A stretch of 28,251 nt of DNA from an uncultured Methylococcaceae bacterium (GCA_903903765.1 CAIVAH010000255.1:1-28251), one strand, 5' to 3'. Shown: positions 1-6,762, counted from the first letter of the stretch. The notes: generated by a model from the letters alone, not told the origin. Program-made: numbers and translations.

Positions 1-755
1 CACGCGAAGTAGCTATCGCTCTCCGAAGAACTCCAGTAGAAGTAATCAGCAAACCCACCCACAACATCTTTTTGTGCATACAATAAACTAAGCTCATCTT
101 TAGATGGCAAGAACCAATCACTATAACCATTTATGGTATACGCATCTGCCATTTTAGCCGCGGTATTGGCTTGGTTACAGCCCTTGACTATCGCTGCAGT
201 ATTGGCAGCGCCTGTGCCCACCGCTGTGCCTTGTGCGCCAGGAATTGAAGTGCTTTGACACCCCCATTCATAACCAGCAATATTACTGATATCGGCAGGC
301 GCTGCCTCTAAGCCATGTAAACCGGTAGTATCACTTAGATAAAATACCTTACCGCCCGCAGGGCCGGTATCACCTATGTGGTAAACCGTAGTATTAGTAG
401 GGGCACAACTGGTTTGCCATGAAGGAGCCGTGGCATTCTTTAGATACTGTAAGGTAGCGGCATTACAGCTATTAGCCGTAAATTTAGGTGCTGATAAAAC
501 TTGCCATTGATTACCATCCCAATATTGCACATCTCCAACATTAACCCCGGCTTGCGGTAAACCCGCAGGACCGCGTGCGCCAGTGGCACCTTTATCGCCT
601 TTATCACCCTTGGCGCCTTTTAAGCCTTGTGGGCCGGCAGGGCCCATTAAGCCCATCGGGCCTTGCGTGCCAACGGCGGAGGCCGTACTTAACGTCAGAC
701 TACAGCTGACCAGTAAGGCGGTTAGGCAGATATTTTTTAAAGAACTATTTCGCAT
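1..755 (-). CDS. Secreted collagen-like protein with Lcl/DUF1566-type C-terminal domain (3' end cut by window edge)
   Basis: Reading from an ATG at 755, the frame stays open to the window edge (about 251 residues). Residues 1-27 form a Sec signal peptide (hydrophobic core, ending STASA). Residues 29-65 carry about a dozen Gly-X-Y collagen triplets rich in GDKG and GPAG. A short 'QYWDGNQWQVL' segment lies near residues 75-86. The rest resembles the C-terminal domain of Legionella collagen-like adhesin Lcl and DUF1566 proteins, with motifs such as 'GDTGPAGGKVFY', 'NGYSDWFLPSKDELSLLY' and 'FYWSSSE'. In the family these are surface-exposed adhesin or carbohydrate-recognition domains; a role in attachment is inferred. 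No Shine-Dalgarno is clear upstream of the ATG, but no better in-frame start exists. The stop codon lies outside the window. Confident for domain type, not for function. Confidence 0.85.
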   Translation of the reverse strand, partial: MRNSSLKNICLTALLVSCSLTLSTASAVGTQGPMGLMGPAGPQGLKGAKGDKGDKGATGARGPAGLPQAGVNVGDVQYWDGNQWQVLSAPKFTANSCNAATLQYLKNATAPSWQTSCAPTNTTVYHIGDTGPAGGKVFYLSDTTGLHGLEAAPADISNIAGYEWGCQSTSIPGAQGTAVGTGAANTAAIVKGCNQANTAAKMADAYTINGYSDWFLPSKDELSLLYAQKDVVGGFADYFYWSSSESDSYFA

Positions 756-828
756 GGTTGTATCTACACGGGTTAATAATGGAAAGAAAGGTTATCGTGC
801 GTTGTGCTGGAGCATTTTATTTTTGGGT

Positions 829-857
829 AATGTAATCTAAAACTAAATATTTTACAA
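829..857 (-). promoter_or_regulatory. Candidate sigma70 promoter for the collagen-like gene
   Basis: On the minus strand TTGTAA (857-852) is followed after 17 bases by TACATT (834-829), each 4 of 6 to consensus. It lies about 75 bases upstream of the ATG at 755. The region is AT-rich, so chance matches are likely; this is inference only. Confidence 0.3.
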
Positions 858-888
858 GCACTAAGCCACTGTAATAAAATGTTTTTTT

Positions 889-906
889 ATGACAATAATA
901 TGTCAT
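889..906. repeat. Perfect short inverted repeat between bepA and the collagen-like gene
   Basis: ATGACA (889-894) and TGTCAT (901-906) are perfect inverted arms around ATAATA. It sits just upstream of the candidate promoter for the collagen-like gene. Its size and symmetry suit a dimeric regulator site. The weak AT stem lacks a U tract in the useful direction, so it is a poor terminator for bepA. Function unknown. Confidence 0.4.
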
Positions 907-971
907 TTCTAGCGCGGGCTTTGCATAGGCTAGGTTTGCGTATTTAAGGCTAAACCAGCGAGGCTGAGGGC

Positions 972-2432
972 TTAGCGACTGCGTTTTGCTTCGGCTTGTA
1001 AGGCGTAAAAAAAGTTTAAGCGTTCATTTAAAATGGACGAGAGTTGGAAATTAAGTCCAGGCGATGTTTGGGCTAATTTAATTTGTAAAATGGCATCTTG
1101 GGTTTGACCCATGGCAAAGTAATATTCGGCAAGATAGCGGTGCGATTCAGCGGGTTGATGCAAATCACTATAGGCAAGTCCGAGTAATTCCCAATACACA
1201 GGGATCTGTTGAATTTGATAGCCCAAGGATAACAATAAGGTTCTGGCGAGTTCTGGATTTTTTATTTTTAGTAAGGAGGCGATGTAATCTAATTTGATGG
1301 CGTCATTATCGGGGAATTGATTAACCAACTTCTGATATCGCGTTACTGCTAAGGCATAATTATGCGCATCAAAAGCGGTTTTTGCTAAGGCATTAGCGTA
1401 ATGGGTTTGCTCGGGGTAGTCGTGCGTTAAACTTTGGAATATGCTTTCTGCTTCGGCAAATTTTTCTAGTTTAAGGGCAATTAATCCCAAAGCATATTTT
1501 GCGACGGTGCGCTGTTCGGTGGTGCCTTGGTTTAAGCGCGAGGTAAAATAGGTTTTTGCCGCATTATTATGCGCATCCGTTTCGGTTAAGACTTTTATTT
1601 TAGCTTTGATCAGTTGATAGCCTAAAGAATCCGGATATTGTTTGTAAGGATAGGTTTCTGCTCTGCCTCTAGAATCAGAAATACGCGACACGGTGACTGG
1701 GTGAGTTCTTAAAAACTCAGGGACTGCTTGACCATAATAACGGGTGGCTTGTTGCAAGCGTTCAAAAAAGGTGGGCATACTGCGTGGATCAAATTGCGCT
1801 GCCGATAAAGTTTGCATACCGACCCGATCGGCTTCTTCTTCATTTTCTCGGGTAAAGTTGATTTGAAACTGGATATTGCCGCCCATAATCGCCATGATAG
1901 CCGCTTGGCCCATTTGTGGTGCTTGCGTGCCTAATAAAATGGCCGCTAACATGCCTGCTGCGCTGGGTATGGATAAGCGCCCCGCGGCTTCTGCCGCACG
2001 AAATAAATGCCGTTGGGTAACGTGTGAAATCTCGTGCGCTAAGACAGAAGCCAATTCGCTTTCGGCTTCGGTCATTAAGATCAAGCCAGAGTTTACACCA
2101 ATATAGCCACCAGGGCCGGCGAAGGCGTTAATATCATTTTCCATGACCACAAAAAAATGAAAAGGGTGGCTAGGTGCGTCTGAGTTGGCGGTTAATTTTT
2201 GGCCAATTGCTTGGATATACGCTTGGATTTCTGGGTCTTGGTTAATGGTTATTTGAGAATGTAAGCTTCTAAAAAACTCTTCGCCAAATTCTTTTTCTTC
2301 AGCCGGTGATATTAAGGTGCCGGATGAATCGCCCATGTCGGGTAAATCAATTTTTGTTACCTCATCAGCTTGTTGCGTGGCGGGTAATAGCGAAAGACAG
2401 AGTGAAATTGCGAGTGTGGTGCGTTTAAACAT
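972..2432 (-). CDS. bepA: Periplasmic M48 zinc metalloprotease/chaperone with TPR domain (BepA/YfgC)
   Basis: This 486-residue protein matches BepA, which in E. coli works in outer-membrane protein quality control at the Bam and Lpt machineries. A Sec signal peptide covers about residues 1-22. The M48 catalytic motif HEISH is at 133-137. The third zinc ligand is probably Glu198 in the ExxAD motif at 198-202, following 'NFTRE'. The segment 'NAFAGPGGYIGVNSGL' (102-117) is typical of the family. Residues from about 290 onward are alpha-helical TPR-like repeats, giving the usual protease-plus-TPR architecture and close to the usual length. The ATG at 2432 places the signal peptide directly at the N-terminus. 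It is transcribed divergently from tusD. All catalytic residues appear intact. Confidence 0.93.
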   Translation of the reverse strand: MFKRTTLAISLCLSLLPATQQADEVTKIDLPDMGDSSGTLISPAEEKEFGEEFFRSLHSQITINQDPEIQAYIQAIGQKLTANSDAPSHPFHFFVVMENDINAFAGPGGYIGVNSGLILMTEAESELASVLAHEISHVTQRHLFRAAEAAGRLSIPSAAGMLAAILLGTQAPQMGQAAIMAIMGGNIQFQINFTRENEEEADRVGMQTLSAAQFDPRSMPTFFERLQQATRYYGQAVPEFLRTHPVTVSRISDSRGRAETYPYKQYPDSLGYQLIKAKIKVLTETDAHNNAAKTYFTSRLNQGTTEQRTVAKYALGLIALKLEKFAEAESIFQSLTHDYPEQTHYANALAKTAFDAHNYALAVTRYQKLVNQFPDNDAIKLDYIASLLKIKNPELARTLLLSLGYQIQQIPVYWELLGLAYSDLHQPAESHRYLAEYYFAMGQTQDAILQIKLAQTSPGLNFQLSSILNERLNFFYALQAEAKRSR

Positions 2433-2484
2433 GTAATCTCGGGTATATATTAAGAACGCTAGTTTATACGGTGTATTATGAACT

Positions 2485-2513
2485 TTTTATTATAGAATAA
2501 GCTACCTTATAAT
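2485..2513 (+). promoter_or_regulatory. Candidate promoter for tusD-tusC
   Basis: A perfect TATAAT lies at 2508-2513, about 40 bases upstream of the tusD ATG. With a 17-base spacer the -35 box would be TTTTAT (2485-2490), which is weak. It sits in the 120-base divergent gap with bepA. Confidence 0.35.
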
Positions 2514-2553
2514 AAAGTATCCGGCAATAATTCTTTACATCCTGTTTATTTTG

Positions 2554-2943
2554 ATGAAATTTAGCATTCAAGTTAATGGCAGTCCTTATCATAGTCAAGC
2601 AAGTTTGATGGCTTTTAAGTTTGTACAGCAAGCCTTAGCGATGGAGCATGAGGTGCTTAGGGTGTTTTTTTATCATGAAGGGGTTTTTAATGCCTTTAAA
2701 TACGCGACGCCTTTAGAAGATGAACAAAATTTGACGCAGCTGTGGAGTAACCTAGCACAACAATATGGCGTTGATTTGGTTATTTGTATCTCTGCAGCAC
2801 AACGTCGGGCTTTGTTAACCCCAGATGAAGCAAGTCGACAATCTAAACCCGGAGATGACGTGGCTGACGGTTTTAGAATCTCTGGCTTAGGGCAGTGGGT
2901 TGAAGCCTCGTTGCTAGCCGATCGATTTATTATATTTGGTTGA
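2554..2943 (+). CDS. tusD: Sulfurtransferase subunit TusD (DsrE family)
   Basis: This 129-residue DsrE-family protein starts 'MKFSIQVNGSPYHSQAS' like TusD. In E. coli TusD belongs to the TusBCD complex that relays persulfide sulfur from TusA to TusE and MnmA for 2-thiouridine synthesis at tRNA position 34. The sulfur-carrying cysteine, Cys78 in E. coli TusD, is represented by the Cys in 'VDLVICISAAQRRALL'. The frame also contains TTG at 2551 directly before the ATG at 2554; the ATG gives the normal N-terminus. The stop is 4 bases before the tusC ATG, so the two are co-transcribed. No dissimilatory sulfite reductase genes are visible, favouring a Tus rather than a Dsr sulfur-oxidation role. 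Confidence 0.9.
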   Translation: MKFSIQVNGSPYHSQASLMAFKFVQQALAMEHEVLRVFFYHEGVFNAFKYATPLEDEQNLTQLWSNLAQQYGVDLVICISAAQRRALLTPDEASRQSKPGDDVADGFRISGLGQWVEASLLADRFIIFG

Positions 2944-2947
2944 GCGG

Positions 2948-3304
2948 ATGCGCAAATATTTATTTATGTTAAGTAAAGCTGCGCATAGCGGTTGTTATCT
3001 GCAAGAAACTTTGGATGTTATTTTAACGGTGGCGGCTTTTGATCAACAGGTAGCCATTTTATTGGTAGATGAGGGCATTTTTACTATTAATCGTTATCAA
3101 CACGCCGCACGTCATGGTGTTAAAGACGTGAGTGCTATTTTTTCTGCGCTGGAAATTTATGATGTGCGGGACATCTATGTGGAAGTCGAATCCATGCAAC
3201 AGTTTGGTGTCGATACTTTAGATGAAAGTTTTAATTATCAGCTCATCAATAGGCAAGATATCAATGGCTTACTAGACACATTTGATGTTATTTATAGTGC
3301 TTAG
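2948..3304 (+). CDS. tusC: Sulfurtransferase subunit TusC (DsrF family)
   Basis: This 118-residue protein belongs to the DsrF/TusC family and is the partner of TusD in the sulfur-relay complex for tRNA thiolation. Its start 'MRKYLFMLSKAAHSG' and the central 'VAILLVDEGIFTINRYQ' and 'LEIYDVRDIYVE' segments match TusC, and its length is normal. An upstream in-frame TTG at 2936 would overlap tusD, but the ATG at 2948 gives the family N-terminus. The third subunit, TusB/DsrH, does not follow: the next gene is on the opposite strand and its stop codon abuts this one (3304/3305). Either TusB is elsewhere or the complex lacks it. Confidence 0.88.
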   Translation: MRKYLFMLSKAAHSGCYLQETLDVILTVAAFDQQVAILLVDEGIFTINRYQHAARHGVKDVSAIFSALEIYDVRDIYVEVESMQQFGVDTLDESFNYQLINRQDINGLLDTFDVIYSA

Positions 3305-3637
3305 TTAGCTCACCCCAAAGTTGTCTTCATTATTGCTCATTCTTTTTTCTATGTCTGCTAATACACCGTATAAGATATGCGAAATACCGGTGTACATAAA
3401 AAACATCGTAAATTGATTGTCAATCGCGACGGTGTTTATCTCTCCGTAAAATTCCATGGACCCAATCATTAAGATTAAAAAGAAACCTACGGGCATCATT
3501 AATCTGAAGCCTTTGGTCACCATGCAATAAAATAAGATCACACATTCGGTTAGCGCCAGATAAATCATGATCATCCGTAAATTATTATCTAAATGCCCCA
3601 TATAAGTCTTCATTAAAAACAAATACTGAATATTCAT
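3305..3637 (-). CDS. Small integral membrane protein of unknown function (5' part possibly frameshifted)
   Basis: The 110-residue frame encodes about three hydrophobic helices: around residues 22-40 ('MIMIYLALTECVILFYCMV'), 45-64 ('LMMPVGFFLILMIGS') and 75-95 ('FTMFFMYTGISHILYG'). A charged C-terminal tail follows. I do not recognise the family. The ATG at 3637 has no convincing ribosome binding site. Immediately upstream, in another frame of the same strand, is an open stretch (3585-3737) that encodes a further membrane helix. Joining the two would give a four-helix protein of about 140 residues. The real gene may therefore begin at 3737 and be disrupted, or this frame may start at an internal ATG. 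It ends directly against the tusC stop with no space for a separate terminator. Confidence 0.6.
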   Translation of the reverse strand: MNIQYLFLMKTYMGHLDNNLRMIMIYLALTECVILFYCMVTKGFRLMMPVGFFLILMIGSMEFYGEINTVAIDNQFTMFFMYTGISHILYGVLADIEKRMSNNEDNFGVS

Positions 3638-3737
3638 CTGAATAACTCAGAAAACTTAAACTAATTAATAAAACCACAGCACAATAAAAATTTAGCTCTA
3701 CTAGTATTTTTAATACGGTATATTTATTAAAGTTCAT
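3585..3737 (-). pseudogene. Probable displaced 5' end of the small membrane protein gene (apparent frameshift)
   Basis: From ATG at 3737 (in-frame ATG also at 3752) the frame runs 50 codons to TAA at 3585. It reads 'MNFNKYTVLKILVELNFY', then a hydrophobic helix 'CAVVLLISLSFL', then a polar loop 'SDEYSVFVFNEDLYG'. It overlaps the 5' part of the 3305-3637 frame, one frame apart. Removing one base, for example in the GGGG run at 3596-3599, would join '..NEDLYG' to 'HLDNNLRMIMIYL..' and give a continuous four-helix protein. This may be a true mutation, a sequencing error or a recoding site; the sequence alone cannot decide. Confidence 0.45.
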
Positions 3738-3756
3738 TTTAGCTATTCTCATGATT

Positions 3757-3892
3757 AAACTAAAAAAAGACCCTCCTCGAAAAGTTAAGGAGGGTTTACA
3801 GAGGAGGACGGGTTATAATCGCCCATTATTTAGGCCATTACATATTCAATTACATGGTCTTCATAATCAAGTTGTTGACTATGGAAACCTTG
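3757..3892 (-). ncRNA. Candidate small RNA or attenuated leader on the minus strand
   Basis: A minus-strand promoter-like sequence (3899-3926) and a strong intrinsic terminator (3761-3795) bracket about 135 bases with no convincing coding frame on that strand. The RNA would contain two C-rich anti-Shine-Dalgarno-like stretches, GTCCTCCTC and ACCCTCCTT, the second forming the 5' arm of the terminator. This suits a trans-acting sRNA that masks ribosome binding sites. Because the terminator ends about 25 bases before the ATG at 3737, the element could instead be an attenuated leader for the membrane protein gene. No known RNA family is recognised. Confidence 0.4.
3761..3795 (-). terminator. Intrinsic terminator, minus strand
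   Basis: Perfect 8-bp stem ACCCTCCT (3770-3777) with AGGAGGGT (3788-3795) and a 10-base loop. On the minus strand the stem is followed by TCTTTTTTTA. It lies upstream of the 3737 start, not downstream of any recognised minus-strand gene. This is the main reason to suspect a small RNA or an attenuator. Confidence 0.75.
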
Positions 3893-3898
3893 TTAATA

Positions 3899-3926
3899 AA
3901 TTTACCGCTTGTATTATTTTTGTCAA
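3899..3926 (-). promoter_or_regulatory. Candidate sigma70 promoter driving the minus-strand RNA
   Basis: A consensus TTGACA (3926-3921) is followed after 16 bases by TAAATT (3904-3899), 4 of 6 to the -10 consensus. The predicted start is near 3892. Confidence 0.4.
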
Positions 3927-3993
3927 ACAATAACTGAACAAAATATGTACAATTATCGACTAGCAAGTCATTAAAATTTTTTATGAGGGTTTT

Positions 3994-4905
3994 GTGTTGA
4001 AATTACTGTTAACCGGCGGTACAGGCTTTCTTGGAAGTGCGTTAGTAAAGACATTTTTGGCTAGCAATTATGACATCACCTTAGTGAGTCATTATTCTGC
4101 AAAAGCGCATCAACAATTTGGCCAACAGGTAAAAGTATTAGCGCAGGTAAATGAGTTACAAGCGGATGACAGCTTCGATGTGATTATCAATCTAGCTGGC
4201 GCACCGATTTTTGGGGCTTTATGGACGGCAAAAAGAAAGGCTGTCATGCGTGATAGTCGCATTAAATTGACGACTGATTTGGTTGCTAAAATCGCCACAT
4301 TTAACAGTAAACCGAAATTATTGATCAGCGGTTCGGCTATTGGTTTTTATGGGGAGCAGGGGACTAATATCGTGACTGAAGAGAGCACAATTGAGCCTGA
4401 TTTTTCGCAAACCTTGTGTGCCGATTGGGAAGATGCCGCGCTTAAAGCTGAGCAGTATGGGGTGCGCGTTTGTTTAATTAGAACCGGCTTAGTGCTAGGT
4501 AAAGAAGGTGGTTTTTTAAAGCCTATGTTATTACCTTTTAAGTTGGGTCTAGGCGGTCGATTAGGTGAAGGTACGCAATGGATGTCTTGGATTCACCTGA
4601 ATGATTGGGTCGCTATTGTTAAACAGATGATGGCAGATGAACAAATGCACGGTGCTTACAATGCCACGGCGCCGAATCCGGTTACTAATTCTGAATTTAC
4701 CCAGCAACTAGCGAATTCTTTACATAGACCGGCCTTTTTACCTGTACCGCGTGTGTTTTTAAAGTGGTTACTGGGTGAGATGGCTGATTTATTGTTATGT
4801 AGTCAGCACGTGCTGCCAATGCGGTTGCAAACGCTTAATTTTGAATTTGAATATCCGGATTTATCTCTAGCGCTCAAGCAAGTGGTGCAAGTTTCTGATG
4901 TCTAG
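3994..4905 (+). CDS. TIGR01777-family NAD(P)-dependent epimerase (YfcH-like)
   Basis: A 303-residue extended short-chain dehydrogenase/epimerase of the TIGR01777 (YfcH) family. The Rossmann dinucleotide-binding motif TGGTGFLG is at residues 7-14. Family motifs 'VIINLAGAPI', 'LISGSAIGFYGEQG', 'RTGLVLGKEGG' and 'WIHLNDWV' follow in order. The C-terminal DUF1731-type region is seen in 'RPAFLPVPRVFLKWLLGEMADLLL'. The start is GTG at 3994, chosen because GAGGG (3985-3989) gives a well-spaced ribosome binding site; the ATG at 3983 is in another frame and stops at once. The substrate of the family is not known. The last 8 bases overlap the next gene, implying translational coupling. Confidence 0.9.
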   Translation: MLKLLLTGGTGFLGSALVKTFLASNYDITLVSHYSAKAHQQFGQQVKVLAQVNELQADDSFDVIINLAGAPIFGALWTAKRKAVMRDSRIKLTTDLVAKIATFNSKPKLLISGSAIGFYGEQGTNIVTEESTIEPDFSQTLCADWEDAALKAEQYGVRVCLIRTGLVLGKEGGFLKPMLLPFKLGLGGRLGEGTQWMSWIHLNDWVAIVKQMMADEQMHGAYNATAPNPVTNSEFTQQLANSLHRPAFLPVPRVFLKWLLGEMADLLLCSQHVLPMRLQTLNFEFEYPDLSLALKQVVQVSDV

Positions 4906-5125
4906 TTTAAAAAATCAAATCAATCCGAATAAACTATTACTTAGTAAATGGACGGCGGTTAAACCCGTGCATAAGGAAAAGCATTTTATTGTGGTTAAAG
5001 TTAATAGGGATGAGCAAGAAGTTATTAGCACCTGTATTTTAGAAGCTGTTATTAATAAACGCGAACTTGAGATTGATTGGCATAATTTACAGGATAATCA
5101 AGTGTGGATGACTGGCTGGCAATGA
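4898..5125 (+). CDS. Small conserved protein, TIGR02450 type
   Basis: This 75-residue protein resembles the small TIGR02450 family. 'LLLSKWTAVKPVHKEKHFIV' near the N-terminus and 'NNLQDNQVWMTGW'-like Trp-rich ending are the recognisable parts (here 'HNLQDNQVWMTGWQ'). Function is unknown. The ATG at 4898 lies inside the last codons of the preceding epimerase gene, so the two form a translationally coupled pair. No signal peptide or membrane helix is present, so it is probably cytosolic. Confidence 0.75.
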   Translation: MSSLKNQINPNKLLLSKWTAVKPVHKEKHFIVVKVNRDEQEVISTCILEAVINKRELEIDWHNLQDNQVWMTGWQ

Positions 5126-5219
5126 CAATTATATGTGCTTTTAGATTGTATCTTGGTGAATAACTCTATAAAATCCTACTAGTTATGGAGCTGACGCCTA
5201 GCTTTGTTTAACTTAACTA

Positions 5220-5248
5220 TTAAAAACAGCTGTATTTATACCTATAAT
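5220..5248 (+). promoter_or_regulatory. Candidate promoter of the cytochrome c peroxidase gene
   Basis: TTAAAA (5220-5225), a 17-base spacer and a perfect TATAAT (5243-5248). This is 20 bases before the ATG; a strong Shine-Dalgarno, GGAGAGG, is at 5255-5261. Confidence 0.45.
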
Positions 5249-5267
5249 AATATTTGGAGAGGAATTT

Positions 5268-6272
5268 ATGTTTAAAATTCGTTTGTTAGTATCCGCAATT
5301 GCTTTAATTAGTTCGATATCAGTGGCATCTGCTTGGGAAGCATTACCTACTTCTGCACCTGCCCCTGCTGACAACCCAACAACGGATGAAAAAGTTGAAT
5401 TGGGTAAAATGCTTTATCATGATCCTCGCTTATCTTCAACCGGTACGGTTTCTTGTGCTTCTTGCCATAATACAATGTTAGGCGGTGAAGATAATAGACC
5501 GAATTCTATGGGTGTAAATGGTCAAACTGGCGGGCGTAGTGCCCCTACCGTTTGGAACTCGGCTTTTAATGCGGTGCAATTCTGGGATGGTAGAGCAGCT
5601 AGTTTAGAAGCTCAAGCGGCCGGCCCTGTGACTAACCCAATTGAAATGGGTATGAAAAGTTGGGATGATGTGGTTGCCCGTTTAAAAACTATTGAAGGTT
5701 ATCAAACTGCTTTTGAAGCGGCGTTTGGCAAAAATGAAATCTCTAAAGAAAATGCCACAAAGGCTATTGCTGCTTACGAAAGAACTTTAATTACCCCCTA
5801 CAGCCCTTATGATCGCTATGTGACAGGTGATAAATCAGCGTTAACAGATCAACAAGTGCGTGGTATGGAAAAAGTACAATCATTAGGTTGTACCTCTTGT
5901 CACAGTGGCCCAGCGTTTAATGGCCCAGGTATGTTCCATCCATTCCCAATCCACAGCAACCCTGTTTATGCGGCAAAATATCACTTTAAAGATGATAAAG
6001 GTTTAGCTGAAGTGACTAAGAAAAACAGTGATGAGCATTTATTTAAAGTACCAACTTTACGTAATATTGCTTTAACTGCGCCTTATTTCCATAATGGTTC
6101 TGTAAAAACTTTAGATGAAGCGGTCATTGTGATGGCTAAAACTCAATTGGATAAAGAATTAACTAAAGAAGAAGTGGCTGATATAGTGGCATTTTTAAAT
6201 GGATTGACGGGTCAATTCCCTAAACAAACTATGCCTGTATTACCGCCAACACCCGGTTCAACTTTTAACTAA
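5268..6272 (+). CDS. ccpA: Di-haem cytochrome c peroxidase (CcpA/MauG family), periplasmic
   Basis: A 334-residue c-type di-haem peroxidase that would reduce hydrogen peroxide to water with electrons from a small cytochrome or copper protein. A Sec signal peptide ends after residue 22 (SVASA). The two haem-binding motifs are CASCH (63-67) and CTSCH (208-212). The family motifs 'FWDGRA' (105-110), 'FKVPTLRNIALTAPYFHNG' (259-277) and Met289 in 'VIVMAKTQL' are present; that Met matches the high-potential haem ligand of Pseudomonas CcpA. The loop 'SMGVNGQTGGRSAPT' (80-94) has Val83 where Pseudomonas and Nitrosomonas enzymes have the distal His ligand. This places it in the subgroup without that switchable ligand, or signals an altered function. 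The enzyme is transcribed alone, ending at a hairpin. Confidence 0.9.
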   Translation: MFKIRLLVSAIALISSISVASAWEALPTSAPAPADNPTTDEKVELGKMLYHDPRLSSTGTVSCASCHNTMLGGEDNRPNSMGVNGQTGGRSAPTVWNSAFNAVQFWDGRAASLEAQAAGPVTNPIEMGMKSWDDVVARLKTIEGYQTAFEAAFGKNEISKENATKAIAAYERTLITPYSPYDRYVTGDKSALTDQQVRGMEKVQSLGCTSCHSGPAFNGPGMFHPFPIHSNPVYAAKYHFKDDKGLAEVTKKNSDEHLFKVPTLRNIALTAPYFHNGSVKTLDEAVIVMAKTQLDKELTKEEVADIVAFLNGLTGQFPKQTMPVLPPTPGSTFN

Positions 6273-6281
6273 TCCTATCAG

Positions 6282-6309
6282 GGTAGGGAGGTATGAATAC
6301 CTCCCTACC
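6282..6309. terminator. Long perfect hairpin between ccpA and ssb
   Basis: GGTAGGGAGGTAT (6282-6294) and ATACCTCCCTACC (6297-6309) are perfect 13-base inverted arms. It begins 9 bases after the ccpA stop and ends 27 bases before ssb. No U tract follows on either strand, so it may act as an mRNA 3'-end stabiliser or a weak terminator rather than a classic intrinsic one. Confidence 0.5.
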
Positions 6310-6336
6310 TAATTCTGTATTTATAAAGAGAAATCT

Positions 6337-6762
6337 ATGAGCAATGTATTTAGCTTTACTGGAACTGTCGGTAGAGATGCTGAAGTCAGATATGCGCCAT
6401 CAGGTATGGCTGTTTTAAATGTGACAGTCGCAAATAATATAGGTTTTGGTGATAAACAACAAACCTTATGGGTACGGGTGGTGCTTTTTGGCAAACGGGC
6501 AGAAGGGCAGTTACAAAATTACTTGAAAAAAGGTCAGCAAGTATTCGTTTCTGGTGAACTTTCACAAAGTGAATACACTGGAAATGATGGGGTGACAAAA
6601 ACCAGCTTAGAACTCACAGCGAATGTGATTGATTTGATTGGTAAGCGAAATGAAGCGAGTTCAAATGGGCCAACTATGCGTGAACAGCAAACAAGTCATA
6701 GACAAGCTGCTCCGAGTGTTGATACTTATGACGCGCCTTATGATGACGATATCCCATTTTAA
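6337..6762 (+). CDS. ssb: Single-stranded DNA-binding protein
   Basis: This 141-residue protein has the SSB OB-fold start ('SNVFSFTGTVGRDAEVRYAPSG' split here as residues 2-22) and the conserved 'LWVRVVLFGKRAE' core. A short polar linker leads to the acidic C-terminal tip 'YDDDIPF', which binds partner proteins in replication and repair. The tip is intact. It coats single-stranded DNA in replication, recombination and repair. The ATG at 6337 follows AAGAG at 6327-6331. It converges on bcsZ. The product is shorter than E. coli SSB (178 residues), mainly in the linker. Confidence 0.93.
   Translation: MSNVFSFTGTVGRDAEVRYAPSGMAVLNVTVANNIGFGDKQQTLWVRVVLFGKRAEGQLQNYLKKGQQVFVSGELSQSEYTGNDGVTKTSLELTANVIDLIGKRNEASSNGPTMREQQTSHRQAAPSVDTYDAPYDDDIPF

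Noticed and set aside
583..840. Plus-strand 85-codon open frame rich in Pro
   Set aside because: It is the antisense shadow of the Gly-X-Y repeats of the collagen-like gene; no start signal supports it.
911..935. Weak inverted repeat ctagc/gctag near the bepA 3' end
   Set aside because: Only five base pairs with a long loop and no U tract; not convincing as a terminator.
3831..3893. Minus-strand open stretch ending in 'HVIEYVMA' inside the candidate RNA
   Set aside because: It follows a stop and has no ATG, GTG or TTG start in frame, so it is not called as a gene.
3751..3933. Plus-strand 60-codon frame starting at 3751
   Set aside because: It begins at the terminator hairpin, has no ribosome binding site and shows no recognisable domain.
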